In this document: positions 47,060-55,873 of the stretch, one piece after another
Layout: each line of letters opens with the position of its first letter
How positions within the stretch are numbered: position 1 is the stretch's first letter
DNA from: Aggregatibacter kilianii
GTDB lineage: Bacteria > Pseudomonadota > Gammaproteobacteria > Enterobacterales > Pasteurellaceae
Direction of reading: 5' to 3'
Length of the DNA stretch: 64,000 nt
NCBI RefSeq assembly: GCF_003129965.1
Contig: NZ_NRCJ01000007.1
Coordinates: forward strand, 1 to 64,000
Program-made: the position numbers and the translations under genes
The notes under the pieces: model-generated
Database searches by the model: none
What the model was told of the DNA's origin: nothing
The model's input: only the letters and a program-made list of their open reading frames with translations

Positions 47060-48643
47060 TTAATAAAACACACCCGCTTGTTTCCAAAAATCACATTTCG
47101 CAGTATTCGCACCGTAGCCCATTTTCACTTGCGCGGTTGGTAAATCAAACTCTAAGTGATTATCTTGTTTCGGGTCGAAGCGTTTCCAGTCCGGGCGTTC
47201 TGCCAAGGCTTTTTTCGGGTTTGCCCAAATTGCCGCCATTTCATTTGCCAATTTTTCCTGCATTGGGTTAAGTTTCGGCACAACTTGGTTATCCGCCGAA
47301 CCTTTGAACTCGTTGAACAAATATGGCAATTCATAAGTGTGCGCGGCTTTCAATGGGAAGCTGGTCGGCTCCAAATAAGTCGGTGCAGTTTGATCGGCGA
47401 ACACATAAGCATAAGTCGGCGTGTGTTTTGCCATCATGCCGTTCAAATGTTGCGCAGGACAAGTGAACAAGAATGAGGTCATCGCGTCGGCATAAGCATC
47501 GCTTGGCGTGATGTAGTTTTCAGGCGGAAATTCCGTATACACTTTTTTCGCCAACTCTTTGCCGTGAACGCCTTCTAAGGCGTGCAAATAGCCCGCTTTG
47601 TCCATCGGTTTGTGAGTGAGATTTTCCACAAAACCGGCAAAGAACGTGCCTTCATCGTGGGTCGTGCCGTTAATCATGGTCACGTGATTAAATTTGCCTT
47701 CTTTGAACGCTTTGTTCGGGTGAAGCGGAAGGAATTGACCGTCCACCACCGGCTGGTTGATTAAATAAGGCGTTTGTTCCGCCAAAATGGTTTCCACCGG
47801 CAATTTTTGCAAACAAGCGGCGACGTCTTTTTCGTTAGGGCAGAATTTTTCCGCAAATGCCACGCCGTTTTTCTCCGCTTCCGTTTTGGTGCGAGAGCCT
47901 CCGAAGAACGGGAATTTATGGATCACCGAACTACCGCTCATGGCAATGGCCTGCTGGAATTTGCCTTTATTCCACGGTGAAAGCACTTGAGCTAACACGC
48001 TGCCACCGCCGGAAGATTCGCCGGAAATGGTGATGTTGTCAGGATCGCCGCCAAATTGTGCGATGTTTTTTTGCACCCAATCCAACGCCAAACTTTGGTC
48101 CATCAAGCCGTAGTTCACGCCCGCTTCGCCATTTTTCATCATTTCCGGGTGAGCGAAGAAACCGAGTAATGCCAAGCGATAATTCAACGTGACCACGATG
48201 GAGCCTTGTTCCACTAAACGGGTTGGGTCGTAATCCGCGCCTTGCCCAACGAACAAGCTACCACCGTGAATCCACACCAACACAGGGCGTTTTTCGCCCG
48301 TTTTCATATCCTTCGGCGTGAACACGTTTAAGGTCAAGCAATCTTCCTTGCCGCCCGCTTTGGCAAATACGCCTAAATCGGCATTTTGCGGGCAGCTCGC
48401 GCCGTAGCTCACCGCATCACGCACGCCTTCCCAGCTTTTCCCTGCTTTCGGCGGCTGCCAACGCAATTCCCCCACTGGCGGTTGCGCGTAAGGAATGCCC
48501 ATATAAGCATTCATATTGCTTTCCGCCACCCCACGAAGTTGCCCTTGGGTGGTTTGCACCGGCTGGGTGAAATCGGTGGCGAAGCTGTTGAGTGAGGTTG
48601 CTAATAATGCCGTTGAAAGTAGCGTTTTGGTAAGGTTTTTCAT
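47060..48643 (-). CDS. Secreted type B carboxylesterase
   Basis: The 527-residue serine esterase has a signal peptide (LLSTALLATSLNSFA, cleavage near residue 22) and the carboxylesterase signatures EDCLTLNVFTP, WIHGGSLFVGQG (oxyanion hole) and GESSGGG with nucleophile Ser210. Conserved pairs of cysteines fit disulfides in the periplasm. It hydrolyses esters; the natural substrate is unknown. It stands alone behind a promoter block shared with bcr and others. Confidence 0.92.
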   Translation of the reverse strand: MKNLTKTLLSTALLATSLNSFATDFTQPVQTTQGQLRGVAESNMNAYMGIPYAQPPVGELRWQPPKAGKSWEGVRDAVSYGASCPQNADLGVFAKAGGKEDCLTLNVFTPKDMKTGEKRPVLVWIHGGSLFVGQGADYDPTRLVEQGSIVVTLNYRLALLGFFAHPEMMKNGEAGVNYGLMDQSLALDWVQKNIAQFGGDPDNITISGESSGGGSVLAQVLSPWNKGKFQQAIAMSGSSVIHKFPFFGGSRTKTEAEKNGVAFAEKFCPNEKDVAACLQKLPVETILAEQTPYLINQPVVDGQFLPLHPNKAFKEGKFNHVTMINGTTHDEGTFFAGFVENLTHKPMDKAGYLHALEGVHGKELAKKVYTEFPPENYITPSDAYADAMTSFLFTCPAQHLNGMMAKHTPTYAYVFADQTAPTYLEPTSFPLKAAHTYELPYLFNEFKGSADNQVVPKLNPMQEKLANEMAAIWANPKKALAERPDWKRFDPKQDNHLEFDLPTAQVKMGYGANTAKCDFWKQAGVFY

Positions 48644-48699
48644 TTTGTTTTTTCCTGAATGATTGAAAGTGCGGTTAGTTTAGCGGGCATTTTTGTGTA

Positions 48700-48741
48700 G
48701 ATAAATGGGGTTTTATTTCATAACCTTGTGAATGAAATTCA
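48700..48741 (-). promoter_or_regulatory. Shared promoter block 2 (carboxylesterase)
   Basis: GATAAATGGGGTTTTATTTC starts at 48700 and TGAATGAAATTCA lies at 48729-48741. The dyad centre is 92 bp from the start codon and the GATAAA is 57 bp away. A further shared stretch, GAAAGTGCGGTTAGTTTA, lies nearer the gene. Confidence 0.75.
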
Positions 48742-48754
48742 ACAATTATAATAT

Positions 48755-48917
48755 CCCTCTCGCCCGCTTGCGGGAGAGAGACAGCCGTAAAGTGCGTTCA
48801 GCACTTGGAGGCAGAGAGAGGGGGAAGTGGTAAAATTTTTCAGATAATTTACACATCCCCTCTCCCTCCGAAAATCCTACGGATTTTCTCCACCCTCTCC
48901 CGCAAGCGGGCGAGGGG
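48755..48917. repeat. Interrupted inverted repeat (CCCTCTCGCCCGCTTGCGGG...)
   Basis: The arm at 48755-48777 pairs with 48895-48916 (CTCTCCCGCAAGCGGGCGAG then GG). Between them are inner hairpins such as CGAAAATCCTACGGATTTTC. The 163-bp element sits between the carboxylesterase and the alpha/beta hydrolase and has no gene. Confidence 0.8.
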
Positions 48918-48938
48918 AGGAGTTTTACCTACAGCGGG

Positions 48939-49946
48939 CTATTTATCCAACCCTTTCTCTTTCAACCAATCTTCCAACAGATCAGCCAGTTGCTCGTTGT
49001 TTTTCTCCGCGAACATAAAGTGGCTGTTGCCGTGAATGCCGATTTCAGGCAAAACGACCACTTTCGCATCGCCACCGTGTTTGTTCACACATTCCGCGAA
49101 GGCTTGGGCAACGTGAATACGCTCGATCCAGCGTTGAGAAGACCAATGTTTATTCTCTTCAGAAATATAATCGCCGTAGTAAATAATAATCGGCAAGCGA
49201 GTTAAGGCTTTGAAGCGTTCCAACGAAATGGGTTGAGAAAGTGAAATGTTCGCAGCCGTATTTGTCGGTGTCGGCACGGTTGGCATTTCATTTTCAGGGA
49301 AGACAAACTCTGTCCCTGGCTCGTAAGAAATCACCGCTTTCACTTTTGGATTTTTCAATACCGTTTGCCAACCCGGGCCGCCCCCTTGCGAGTGGGTGAT
49401 TAACACGCCTTCGCCAATGCGATCAAAGGCTGCCGACAAGGCATCGGAAATCACGCCCAAATCATACGCGCCGGTATTTGGCGTGATTTGACGGAGAAAT
49501 TGATCCAAGCTTTCCGCATCTTTCGGGAACTGACCGTTTTCGTGCAAGTTCGGGAAAATCCCCATACGGAAATTTTCAAACCAGAATTGATCGTTCGGTT
49601 GCACCACAATGTTTTCATCAACAGTGGAATTGCCCGCACGTCCGCGACGCGGTTGATCCACTAAATAAGCGGCATAACCTTTACGCAAAAAGAGCGTGCC
49701 AAAGCCTTCGCGACCGTCCGGCGTGGATTCCCAGGTTTTGCCCGATTGCCCCGCACCGTGTAAAAACACCAACGGCAAGCGGCGTGCATTCACCGGTTTT
49801 TGGAAAGCAACATAAGTGTGATCACCGTGGAAGGTTTGCCCCGCGTGAGACATTGGGTTGGAGGTGTGATATTCGCCTTCCGCTTTGATCACTTTACCGC
49901 CCGCGAAAAAACTACCTTGAGATTCAATGGTTAATGCTTTGCTCAT
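48939..49946 (-). CDS. Alpha/beta hydrolase that has lost its signal-peptide start
   Basis: The 335-residue protein has LPLVFLHGAGQSGKTWESTPDGREGF, VDQPRRGRAGNS and the nucleophile elbow THSQGGGPGW, so it is an intact alpha/beta hydrolase. The frame stays open upstream of the ATG at 49946: KTKAGGISALALGLGGVAQA then TSSKQEQK, a signal-peptide-like stretch with cleavage after AQA. That reading ends at a TAG at 50037-50039 with no start codon, exactly where a palindrome begins. The ATG used is preceded by AGGAGCAAAAA. The protein is probably now cytoplasmic, or the gene is decaying. Confidence 0.82.
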   Translation of the reverse strand: MSKALTIESQGSFFAGGKVIKAEGEYHTSNPMSHAGQTFHGDHTYVAFQKPVNARRLPLVFLHGAGQSGKTWESTPDGREGFGTLFLRKGYAAYLVDQPRRGRAGNSTVDENIVVQPNDQFWFENFRMGIFPNLHENGQFPKDAESLDQFLRQITPNTGAYDLGVISDALSAAFDRIGEGVLITHSQGGGPGWQTVLKNPKVKAVISYEPGTEFVFPENEMPTVPTPTNTAANISLSQPISLERFKALTRLPIIIYYGDYISEENKHWSSQRWIERIHVAQAFAECVNKHGGDAKVVVLPEIGIHGNSHFMFAEKNNEQLADLLEDWLKEKGLDK

Positions 49947-50339
49947 TTTTTGCTCCTGTTTTGATGAGGTTGCCTGTGCAACACCGCCTAATCCTAATGC
50001 TAACGCGCTTATTCCGCCAGCTTTTGTTTTTTCCCCCTAGGGTAACAAGTTACCCTAGGTTAGGCATAATTCAACCCCTTTGGGGTTGGGCGTTAGAAAT
50101 ACCCAACGGGTTTAACCATGGGTAATTTATCCCTAATGGCGCGCACCTCCCGACGTATGCCGGCAAATCAAACAAACTATCGTTAGCCATCTCGTTCACT
50201 TTTCGCAAGAAACGCTATTTATCAAAACACATCGGAGCGCGGTATTGGTAAGTTGAACTTTATCGGGGCTTTTGATACATTTAAGTGTGGTTAAGTAGTA
50301 TTTTTATTGAACTCTCCAATCCTTAAAGAGGTATTCAGA
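49947..50339. other. Repeat-rich gap with signal-peptide remnant
   Basis: 49947-50036 still encodes (minus strand) the signal-like remnant of the hydrolase. Then come CCTAGGGTAACAAGTTACCC followed by TAGG (50036-50059), CAACCCCTTTGGGGTTG (50072-50088), and a decayed copy of the GGCGCGC hairpin repeat at 50138-50161. The remaining part to 50339 has no gene and includes the promoter region of the next gene. Confidence 0.75.
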
Positions 50340-50834
50340 ATGCGTACTCCCCTATATACTCTCGTCGCCTTATCTGCGCTGTTCACACTTCCCGCCTATG
50401 CGAACGAACCTGCCGCAACACAGTCGGAATTTACCACCCAAGCAATCCAAACCAAGCCGTTTAGCGGCGCGACCTTGGCGTTAACCCAAGCCAGAGTGGT
50501 CGGACAGATTCTCAATGTGGAATTTATCTGGACACCGCCTAAAAAAGCGGAAGGCGGATACCAATTTAAATCGACGAGTAGTGGCTCGGTCAAAGATTTT
50601 GCCTATATTGACGAAACGACCAGCAAACGCATCACTCTGCTACGGGATGAAAACGGCAAATATATGACCGATCCTATCGCCGGCACAGACGGTAAAAGCG
50701 GAAAAATAACGATTAACGGTAGTAACCCTAAAGTTATTGCACTCAAATTCCCCGCACCGCCGGAAACTTCACCGACCATCACTATTGATTTCCCGGGTGC
50801 AGGCTCATTTTATTCCGTGCCGGTCAGTCGTTAA
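50340..50834 (+). CDS. Exported protein of unknown function
   Basis: I do not recognise this 164-residue protein. It has a clear signal peptide (MRTPLYTLVALSALFTLPAYA, cleaved before NEPAA). The mature part is predicted beta-rich (LALTQARVVGQILNVEFIWTP, KITINGSNPKVIALKFPAPP). The start at 50340 follows AAAGAGG. A gene for an OmpA-like protein follows after 66 nt, and both are probably in one unit ending at the terminator near 51455. Confidence 0.8.
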   Translation: MRTPLYTLVALSALFTLPAYANEPAATQSEFTTQAIQTKPFSGATLALTQARVVGQILNVEFIWTPPKKAEGGYQFKSTSSGSVKDFAYIDETTSKRITLLRDENGKYMTDPIAGTDGKSGKITINGSNPKVIALKFPAPPETSPTITIDFPGAGSFYSVPVSR

Positions 50835-50900
50835 TTTTCCACATTGTGACATGCAGGCTGTTTCTCGCAGCCTGCATATTGCCTAATCAGAGGTTGCTTT

Positions 50901-51434
50901 ATGAAAACATTGCATTCCCTCGCTTGTCTTCTTACGTTCTATGCACTGTGCGCCAACGCACAGGAATCCGCCACGCCCGCACCATCCGCCCTAACGGCGC
51001 AAGGTAGCGGTCTGTCATCTGAAAGCAGCGGTTTGAGCGGAACGGAATCAGGCTTCAATATCCAAATCAATTTGTCCTCCGACGTCTTGTTTGATTTCAA
51101 CAAATCCGAGCTCAAACCCGAAGCCGACGGCGAACTACAAAAAGCCGCCGACATCATCCGACAAAAAGGCAAAGGGGTGATACTGATTAGCGGCCATACC
51201 GACAGCAAGGGCTCCGCCGCTTACAACCAGCGTCTGTCATTGGCGCGTGCGCAGGCAGTCAAAGATTGGTTTGAAGCACAAGGTTTGCAGCAAAATTATC
51301 AAATTGAAGGTCTCGGCGCCACACAACCTATTGCACCCAATACCCACGCAGACGGCAGCGATAACCCGGAAGGGCGGGTGAAAAACCGACGTGTGGAGAT
51401 TATCGTCAATAAAACGAAACGGTTAGGGGATTAA
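50901..51434 (+). CDS. OmpA-C-domain peptidoglycan-binding protein
   Basis: The 177-residue protein has a signal peptide ending in ALCANA/QESA, a Ser/Gly-rich linker (GSGLSSESSGLSGTESG) and a C-terminal OmpA-like domain: VLFDFNKSELKPEADGELQ, LISGHTDSKGSAAYNQRLSLARA and the GRVKNRRVEI signature that binds peptidoglycan. There is no lipobox or beta-barrel, so it is probably a soluble periplasmic protein bound to the wall. It pairs with the unrecognised exported protein upstream. Confidence 0.87.
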   Translation: MKTLHSLACLLTFYALCANAQESATPAPSALTAQGSGLSSESSGLSGTESGFNIQINLSSDVLFDFNKSELKPEADGELQKAADIIRQKGKGVILISGHTDSKGSAAYNQRLSLARAQAVKDWFEAQGLQQNYQIEGLGATQPIAPNTHADGSDNPEGRVKNRRVEIIVNKTKRLGD

Positions 51435-51454
51435 CGTCTAAAGCCTATTAAAAA

Positions 51455-51509
51455 AAAGCATAAGCCATCGAAAAGTAGCAAAGTCTGCTTTCCGATGGCT
51501 TATTTTTTT
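51455..51509. terminator. Terminator after the OmpA-like gene
   Basis: TAAGCCATCG pairs with CGATGGCTTA, with A-rich and T-rich flanks on each side. It lies between convergent genes. Confidence 0.85.
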
Positions 51510-51523
51510 GTGGTTCAAAAAGA

Positions 51524-52084
51524 TTAAGGCTTATAGCGGGTTTGATAACCCGGGTTTTCTTCAGGGCGTAATTGATTCGGGAATTGGCGGTCTGTAGTGA
51601 TGTCCATTGAAGTTTGCTGAATCAGCTTATAAACCTCGTAAGGATTTTCAATAAAACGGATAAAATTTCTGTTACCGAAACGGATTGTGCCGCGCTTGAA
51701 TAGGGTCTCTAGCAGTCCCACATTCACCCGTAAATCATGCACTTCGGGCAACTCGGCACTGGAAATATCCAGCCCAATAATTCCGGAAGTGAAATACAGG
51801 CGTTTATCGGTCAGCGCATAATCAATACGATACCAGTTGAAAAATCGATAGATAGGAGAAAACAGCGCGTACCACACCGGCGCCAGATGAAAAAGGATAA
51901 AAAGGTTCGCATATGGGAAAAGCCCGTGCGACGCGGCATTAAACCTTGTTATAAAAAAGAAATCGAAAATCCCCCAACAGAGCGCAAAAGGATAAACCAA
52001 CGGGTTGCCCAACGTGTATAAAAAATGATGCGGTTTGCCTTGCCACAAGATATTTTCGTTAGGGTCGGTGAGATTTTTAAGCAT
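51524..52084 (-). CDS. Membrane protein with bacterial PH-like domain
   Basis: The 186-residue protein has two or three hydrophobic segments (YPFALCWGIFDFFFI, LFILFHLAPVWYALFSPIY) followed by YRIDYALTDKRLYFTSGIIGLDISSAELPEVHDLRVNVG, the hallmark of bPH2-type domains in small membrane proteins. It starts LTDPNENILWQGKPH, also common in this group. Function unknown. Confidence 0.8.
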   Translation of the reverse strand: MLKNLTDPNENILWQGKPHHFLYTLGNPLVYPFALCWGIFDFFFITRFNAASHGLFPYANLFILFHLAPVWYALFSPIYRFFNWYRIDYALTDKRLYFTSGIIGLDISSAELPEVHDLRVNVGLLETLFKRGTIRFGNRNFIRFIENPYEVYKLIQQTSMDITTDRQFPNQLRPEENPGYQTRYKP

Positions 52085-52190
52085 TCTTCCCTCCTTACGG
52101 ATAATGAAATGTGATTATTCTATCGTTAAATCAAAAAGTTTCAATTTCATAGGACGTTTCCTCAGCGCAGCAAGAACACAGAGAAAAAAG

Positions 52191-52231
52191 TGCGGTCGAT
52201 TTACAAAGTATTTTTGAATCATCGACCGCTT
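52191..52231 (-). terminator. Terminator after the PACE gene
   Basis: AGTGCGGTCGAT and ATCGACCGC pair; on the minus strand a T-run (ACTTTTTTCTC) follows. One arm holds a full uptake signal; the other holds only half. Confidence 0.75.
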
Positions 52232-52232
52232 G

Positions 52233-52640
52233 CTATTCCCGCACAAAAAACAACCGCAAATGATCGTACGCCCAGTTAAACAAAAAGGTGTAAATCATAA
52301 TAATTAACGTAAGCGAAATATCCATTAGCAAGGCTTCCCAAAGGGTGAGCCCGAGGGCATACATAAGCATCGGCAGGGTGAGCAGCATTAAAGCGGTTTC
52401 AAAGGAAACCGTGTGCAACAGCCGAACCCCAAAGCCACGCAATTCCCGTCTGCCCGTAAAAATCTTGTCGAACAGCCAGTTAAAGCCGAAGTTGCACCCC
52501 ATCGCCACCACAGAAATCGCCACACTCAATCCTATCGCCGAATGCAGCTCACCGCCCACTAAAGAGACGGCAATGACCGTCACGATAATCGCGCCGAGTT
52601 CAAATAAAACGGTATGAAGAAGCCGCTCTTTAACCTGCAT
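52233..52640 (-). CDS. PACE-family efflux transporter (AceI type)
   Basis: The 135-residue protein has four membrane segments and two bacterial transmembrane pair domains: residues ERLLHTVLFELGAI with the conserved Glu14 in segment 1, CNFGFNWLFDKIF at the end of segment 2, then RLLHTVSFETALMLLTLPM and YTFLFNWAYDHLR repeating the pattern. AceI-like members export chlorhexidine and short diamines. It stands alone; no AceR-like regulator is adjacent. Confidence 0.88.
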   Translation of the reverse strand: MQVKERLLHTVLFELGAIIVTVIAVSLVGGELHSAIGLSVAISVVAMGCNFGFNWLFDKIFTGRRELRGFGVRLLHTVSFETALMLLTLPMLMYALGLTLWEALLMDISLTLIIMIYTFLFNWAYDHLRLFFVRE

Positions 52641-52785
52641 GATGTCATTCCTTGTTATAAAAGGGCGTATTTTGAAGGATTACGCGGAGGAGTGCAACGG
52701 TTGGAAACGCGACGCAACATAGCCCGCGCGCCCAAAAGGGAGTAACATGGGGAAATTCTTATTATCCAAATATGAGGAAAGCAAC

Positions 52786-53928
52786 ATGAACCTGAAATTC
52801 GCCCCTTTATTTCAACCTTTTACCTTAAACAATGGTGTGGAAATTAAAAACCGCTTAGTGGTCGCGCCGATGACCCATTTTGGTTCCAACCCGGACGGCA
52901 CCTTGGGTGTGCAAGAACGCCGATTTATCAGCAATCGCGCCGGCGATATGGGAATGTTTATTCTGGCGGCAACCTTAGTACAAGATGGCGGCAAAGCCTT
53001 TCACGGACAGCCGGAAGCCATTCATGAAGCGCAACTCGCCTCCTTAAAAGAAACCGCCGATGTGATTAAGGCGCAAGGTGCAAAAGCCATCTTGCAAATT
53101 CACCACGGCGGCAAACAAGCTCTCGCCGAATTATCCAACGGAAAAGAGAAAATCTCCGCCAGCCGTGATGACGCCAGCGGCACGAGGGAAGCCAGCGCAG
53201 AAGAAGTGCGGTCATTAATTGCGGCGTTTGGCAATGCCACGGATTTAGCCATTCGCGCCGGTTTCGACGGCGTAGAAATTCACGGAGCGAATAACTACTT
53301 GATTCAACAATTTTATTCCGGCCATTCTAATCGTCGCACCGACGAATGGGGCGGCTCCCGCGAAAAACGAATGCGCTTCCCGTTAGCGGTGGTGGAAGCG
53401 GTGCTTGCCGCCAAAGCCAAACATCAGGCGCAGGATTTTATCGTCGGCTATCGCTTTTCACCGGAAGAACCGGAGGAATTAGGCCTCACCATGGAAGACA
53501 CTTTCGCCTTAATCGATGCGCTGAAAAACCTGCCGTTGCAATATTTACATGTTTCCTTGTGGGATTTCTACAAAAAAGCCCGCCGTGGTGCGGACAGCCA
53601 CGCTGAGCGTATTCGGTTAATTCATGAGCGCATCGGCGGTAAACTGCCATTAATCGGCGTAGGCAATCTTTACACCGCCGATGACATCCTCAACGCCTTC
53701 AATACCGGCTGGGCGGAATTCATCGCACTAGGCAAAACCGTGATGATAAACCCGGACATCGCCACGAAAATTTTACACGGCGAAGAAGCCCAAATTCAGC
53801 GCGCCATCGACCCCGAACACGCTGATCACTACGGCTTCCCGGATTTGCTTTGGCACTTCACCTTAAGCGGCACGCAAGCCTGGCTGCCGCCGTTAAAAGG
53901 TCAGCATCCGCAGATTTTGGATATTTAA
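52786..53928 (+). CDS. Old-yellow-enzyme-family NADH:flavin oxidoreductase
   Basis: The 380-residue FMN enzyme has the OYE TIM barrel: LFQPFTLNNGVEIKNRLVVAPMTHF at the start, AILQIHHGGKQAL (active-site histidine pair region), GFDGVEIHGANNYLIQQFYSGHSNRRTDEWGG (a family hallmark) and PLIGVGNLYTADD near the end. Members reduce activated C=C bonds or nitro groups. The start at 52786 follows GAGGAAA. It is single-gene with a paired-uptake-signal terminator and no promoter block of the shared type. Confidence 0.9.
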   Translation: MNLKFAPLFQPFTLNNGVEIKNRLVVAPMTHFGSNPDGTLGVQERRFISNRAGDMGMFILAATLVQDGGKAFHGQPEAIHEAQLASLKETADVIKAQGAKAILQIHHGGKQALAELSNGKEKISASRDDASGTREASAEEVRSLIAAFGNATDLAIRAGFDGVEIHGANNYLIQQFYSGHSNRRTDEWGGSREKRMRFPLAVVEAVLAAKAKHQAQDFIVGYRFSPEEPEELGLTMEDTFALIDALKNLPLQYLHVSLWDFYKKARRGADSHAERIRLIHERIGGKLPLIGVGNLYTADDILNAFNTGWAEFIALGKTVMINPDIATKILHGEEAQIQRAIDPEHADHYGFPDLLWHFTLSGTQAWLPPLKGQHPQILDI

Positions 53929-53945
53929 GATGGGGAATTAGAAGG

Positions 53946-54013
53946 AAAGTGCGGTCGTTTTTTCAGGTGTTTTTCAAAATCAAAAAACAATCCGAAAACC
54001 GACCGCACTTTTA
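53946..54013. terminator. Paired-uptake-signal terminator between the OYE and Fe-ADH genes
   Basis: AAAGTGCGGTCG and CGACCGCACTTT, extended by GTTTT/AAAAC, flank a 40-nt loop between convergent genes. Confidence 0.78.
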
Positions 54014-54024
54014 TGTAAAACCAA

Positions 54025-55170
54025 TCACTTCGCCAAGGCAAAGATCGTACGGATCACGTCCTTGCCGTAAAGCTCGCTCATTTTCCAGTTGACGGCGTTT
54101 TGTGCGGCGTTGTCGATCACATTTTCCAGCACTTCGCCTTCAATGCCGAATTGTGAAAGTTTGGTTGGCGTACCGATTTTATCGAACCAGGCTTTCAAGG
54201 CGGCAATGCCTTCTTCCGCGGTGTTCAGGCCAAAAATTTCTTTGGCGAAACGTTTGAACTGTTTCGGGTTACGATCTTTATACCAAGTCATCCACGCCGG
54301 CATCACGACGGATAAACCGCCGCCGTGCGGCACGTCGCAAATGGCGCTCATGGCGTGTTCGATCATGTGATTCGGGAAACCGTAGGTTGAAATGCCTAAG
54401 TGCGTCAAGCCGTTTAACGCCATGGTCGCCGCCCAGGCAAATTCGCCTCGTGCATTCAAATCATCGGGATGTTGCAACAGGATTTCAGTGGTACGAATCA
54501 CGGTTTTGATATTGGATTCTACTAGAAAATCAATAAGTTCAGGACGCTCCTGCGCGGTAAAGTAGGCTTCGATGGAGTGGGCGATAATGTCTGCAGCGGA
54601 ATACACCAAATAATCGCGTCCCACCGTGGATTGCAATTTCGGGTTGATGACCGACACTTTCGGAAACAGGCTTTTTCCACGAATGGAATATTTTTGCCGG
54701 GTTTCTTCGTTGGTAACCACGCCGCCGTTATTCATTTCGCTGCCCGTTGCCGCCAGAGTGATCACATCGAAAATCATCAACGCGTCTTTCACTTCCGTGC
54801 CGATGAAAAAATCCCACACGTCACTATCATACAACGCGCCCGCCGCAATGGCTTTCGCGCTGTCTAAGCAGGAACCGCCGCCGATACTCAACACGCTGTC
54901 CACACCCGCAGCTTTCGCCAATGCCACGCCTTCACGTACTTTGCTTAACACCGGGTTGCTTTTAATGCCGCCAAGTTCGACAAATTCAATGCCTTCGGCA
55001 CGCAGGCTTTTTGCCACATCATCAAACAATCCGGATTGTTTCACGCGTTCACTGCCATACACGATCAAGGCTTTTTTCGCGCCGAATTCGCGCATATACG
55101 TACCCATATTTTTTTCTTTATCGACACCAAATTCGATACGGGTTGGATTGTAGAAACTGAATGGAAACAT
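54025..55170 (-). CDS. Iron-dependent alcohol dehydrogenase (group III)
   Basis: The 381-residue protein has the Fe-ADH fold: FSFYNPTRIEFGVDKE, SIGGGSCLDSAKAIA (NAD(P) binding), TLAATGSEMNNGGVVTNEE, and the metal-ligand segments AADIIAHSIEAYF and IEHAMSAICDVPHGGGLSVVMPAWM. It resembles YqhD and butanol dehydrogenase, which reduce aldehydes with NADPH. The start at 55170 follows GAGGAG. It lies 65 nt after a SnoaL-like gene whose promoter block is shared across the regulon, with a hairpin in between. Confidence 0.92.
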   Translation of the reverse strand: MFPFSFYNPTRIEFGVDKEKNMGTYMREFGAKKALIVYGSERVKQSGLFDDVAKSLRAEGIEFVELGGIKSNPVLSKVREGVALAKAAGVDSVLSIGGGSCLDSAKAIAAGALYDSDVWDFFIGTEVKDALMIFDVITLAATGSEMNNGGVVTNEETRQKYSIRGKSLFPKVSVINPKLQSTVGRDYLVYSAADIIAHSIEAYFTAQERPELIDFLVESNIKTVIRTTEILLQHPDDLNARGEFAWAATMALNGLTHLGISTYGFPNHMIEHAMSAICDVPHGGGLSVVMPAWMTWYKDRNPKQFKRFAKEIFGLNTAEEGIAALKAWFDKIGTPTKLSQFGIEGEVLENVIDNAAQNAVNWKMSELYGKDVIRTIFALAK

Positions 55171-55193
55171 ATTTTTACTCCTCTTTTGTAAAA

Positions 55194-55213
55194 GACCGCT
55201 TTTACAAGCGGTC
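55194..55213 (-). terminator. Hairpin between the SnoaL and Fe-ADH genes (Actinobacillus-type uptake signal)
   Basis: GACCGCTT-TTAC-AAGCGGTC is an 8-bp stem followed on the minus strand by TTTTAC. The right arm is the 10-bp uptake signal ACAAGCGGTC of the Actinobacillus/Mannheimia clade, not the type used elsewhere in this window. It may only partly terminate. Confidence 0.65.
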
Positions 55214-55235
55214 AAGTTCTCATACTATTTTGCCA

Positions 55236-55688
55236 TTATGCCATAGTACCCACTTCACGGCTGTCGCTAATCATAAAATTCGCGATACGGCGTTTAATCA
55301 ACCATTCACCGTTCACTTTCGCGTAGCTGTCGTTATAACGGACGTGGTGATTGTGCATCATCTCTTTGCCATCTTTTTCTTCCACTAACACAACGTGGCA
55401 GTAAGTGATAGCGTCCGCCGACGTTTCGGTTAAGTTAGAAATGGTTAATTGACCGTTCAAGTGATACACGGTTTTGAAATTCGCTAAGAAATGGGTGAAC
55501 ACATTCACGATTTCCGCACGACCGGTCATATCTGCAAACAGCTCGCCACCGATGTAAGTGGTGACATGGGCATCCTCAGCAAATAACGGACCTTGTGCTG
55601 CCACGTTTTTCTCATCGGCTAAATTTGAGAAGGTATCGACTAATTCTTTAATCGATTGTTTTTCAGTTAATATTTCGATTGGAGTCAT
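55236..55688 (-). CDS. Cytoplasmic SnoaL-like (NTF2-fold) protein
   Basis: The 150-residue protein has an NTF2/SnoaL fold: SIKELVDTFSNLADEKNVAAQGPLFAEDAHVTTYIGG, then YHLNGQLTISNL and VNGEWLIKRRIANFMISDS. It lacks a signal peptide. The exported protein at 56657-57199 is its paralogue (shared KELVDTFSNLADEK and VYHLNGQ). The fold binds small hydrophobic ligands or acts as isomerase or hydrolase; the substrate is unknown. First gene of a unit with the Fe-ADH. Confidence 0.85.
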   Translation of the reverse strand: MTPIEILTEKQSIKELVDTFSNLADEKNVAAQGPLFAEDAHVTTYIGGELFADMTGRAEIVNVFTHFLANFKTVYHLNGQLTISNLTETSADAITYCHVVLVEEKDGKEMMHNHHVRYNDSYAKVNGEWLIKRRIANFMISDSREVGTMA

Positions 55689-55745
55689 TTGATTTTTTCC
55701 TTTGTTCGTTGAAAGTGCGGTTAGTTTAAAGAAAGTTTTTGTGCG

Positions 55746-55787
55746 GATAAATGGGGCTTTAATTGATGATGTAGTGAATTAAATTCA
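55746..55787 (-). promoter_or_regulatory. Shared promoter block 3 (SnoaL / Fe-ADH)
   Basis: GATAAATGGGGCTTTAATTG starts at 55746, and TGAATTAAATTCA lies at 55775-55787. The dyad centre is 93 bp and the GATAAA 58 bp from the start codon. GAAAGTGCGGTTAGTTTA, also found in block 2, is close to the gene. Confidence 0.75.
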
Positions 55788-55873
55788 GTAATCAATTTTG
55801 TAGAAAGAAACGACTTACTTGCCAAAGCAATAAAAGGTAGTAAAATAACTACAATTTTACTCAGGAGGGCAAT

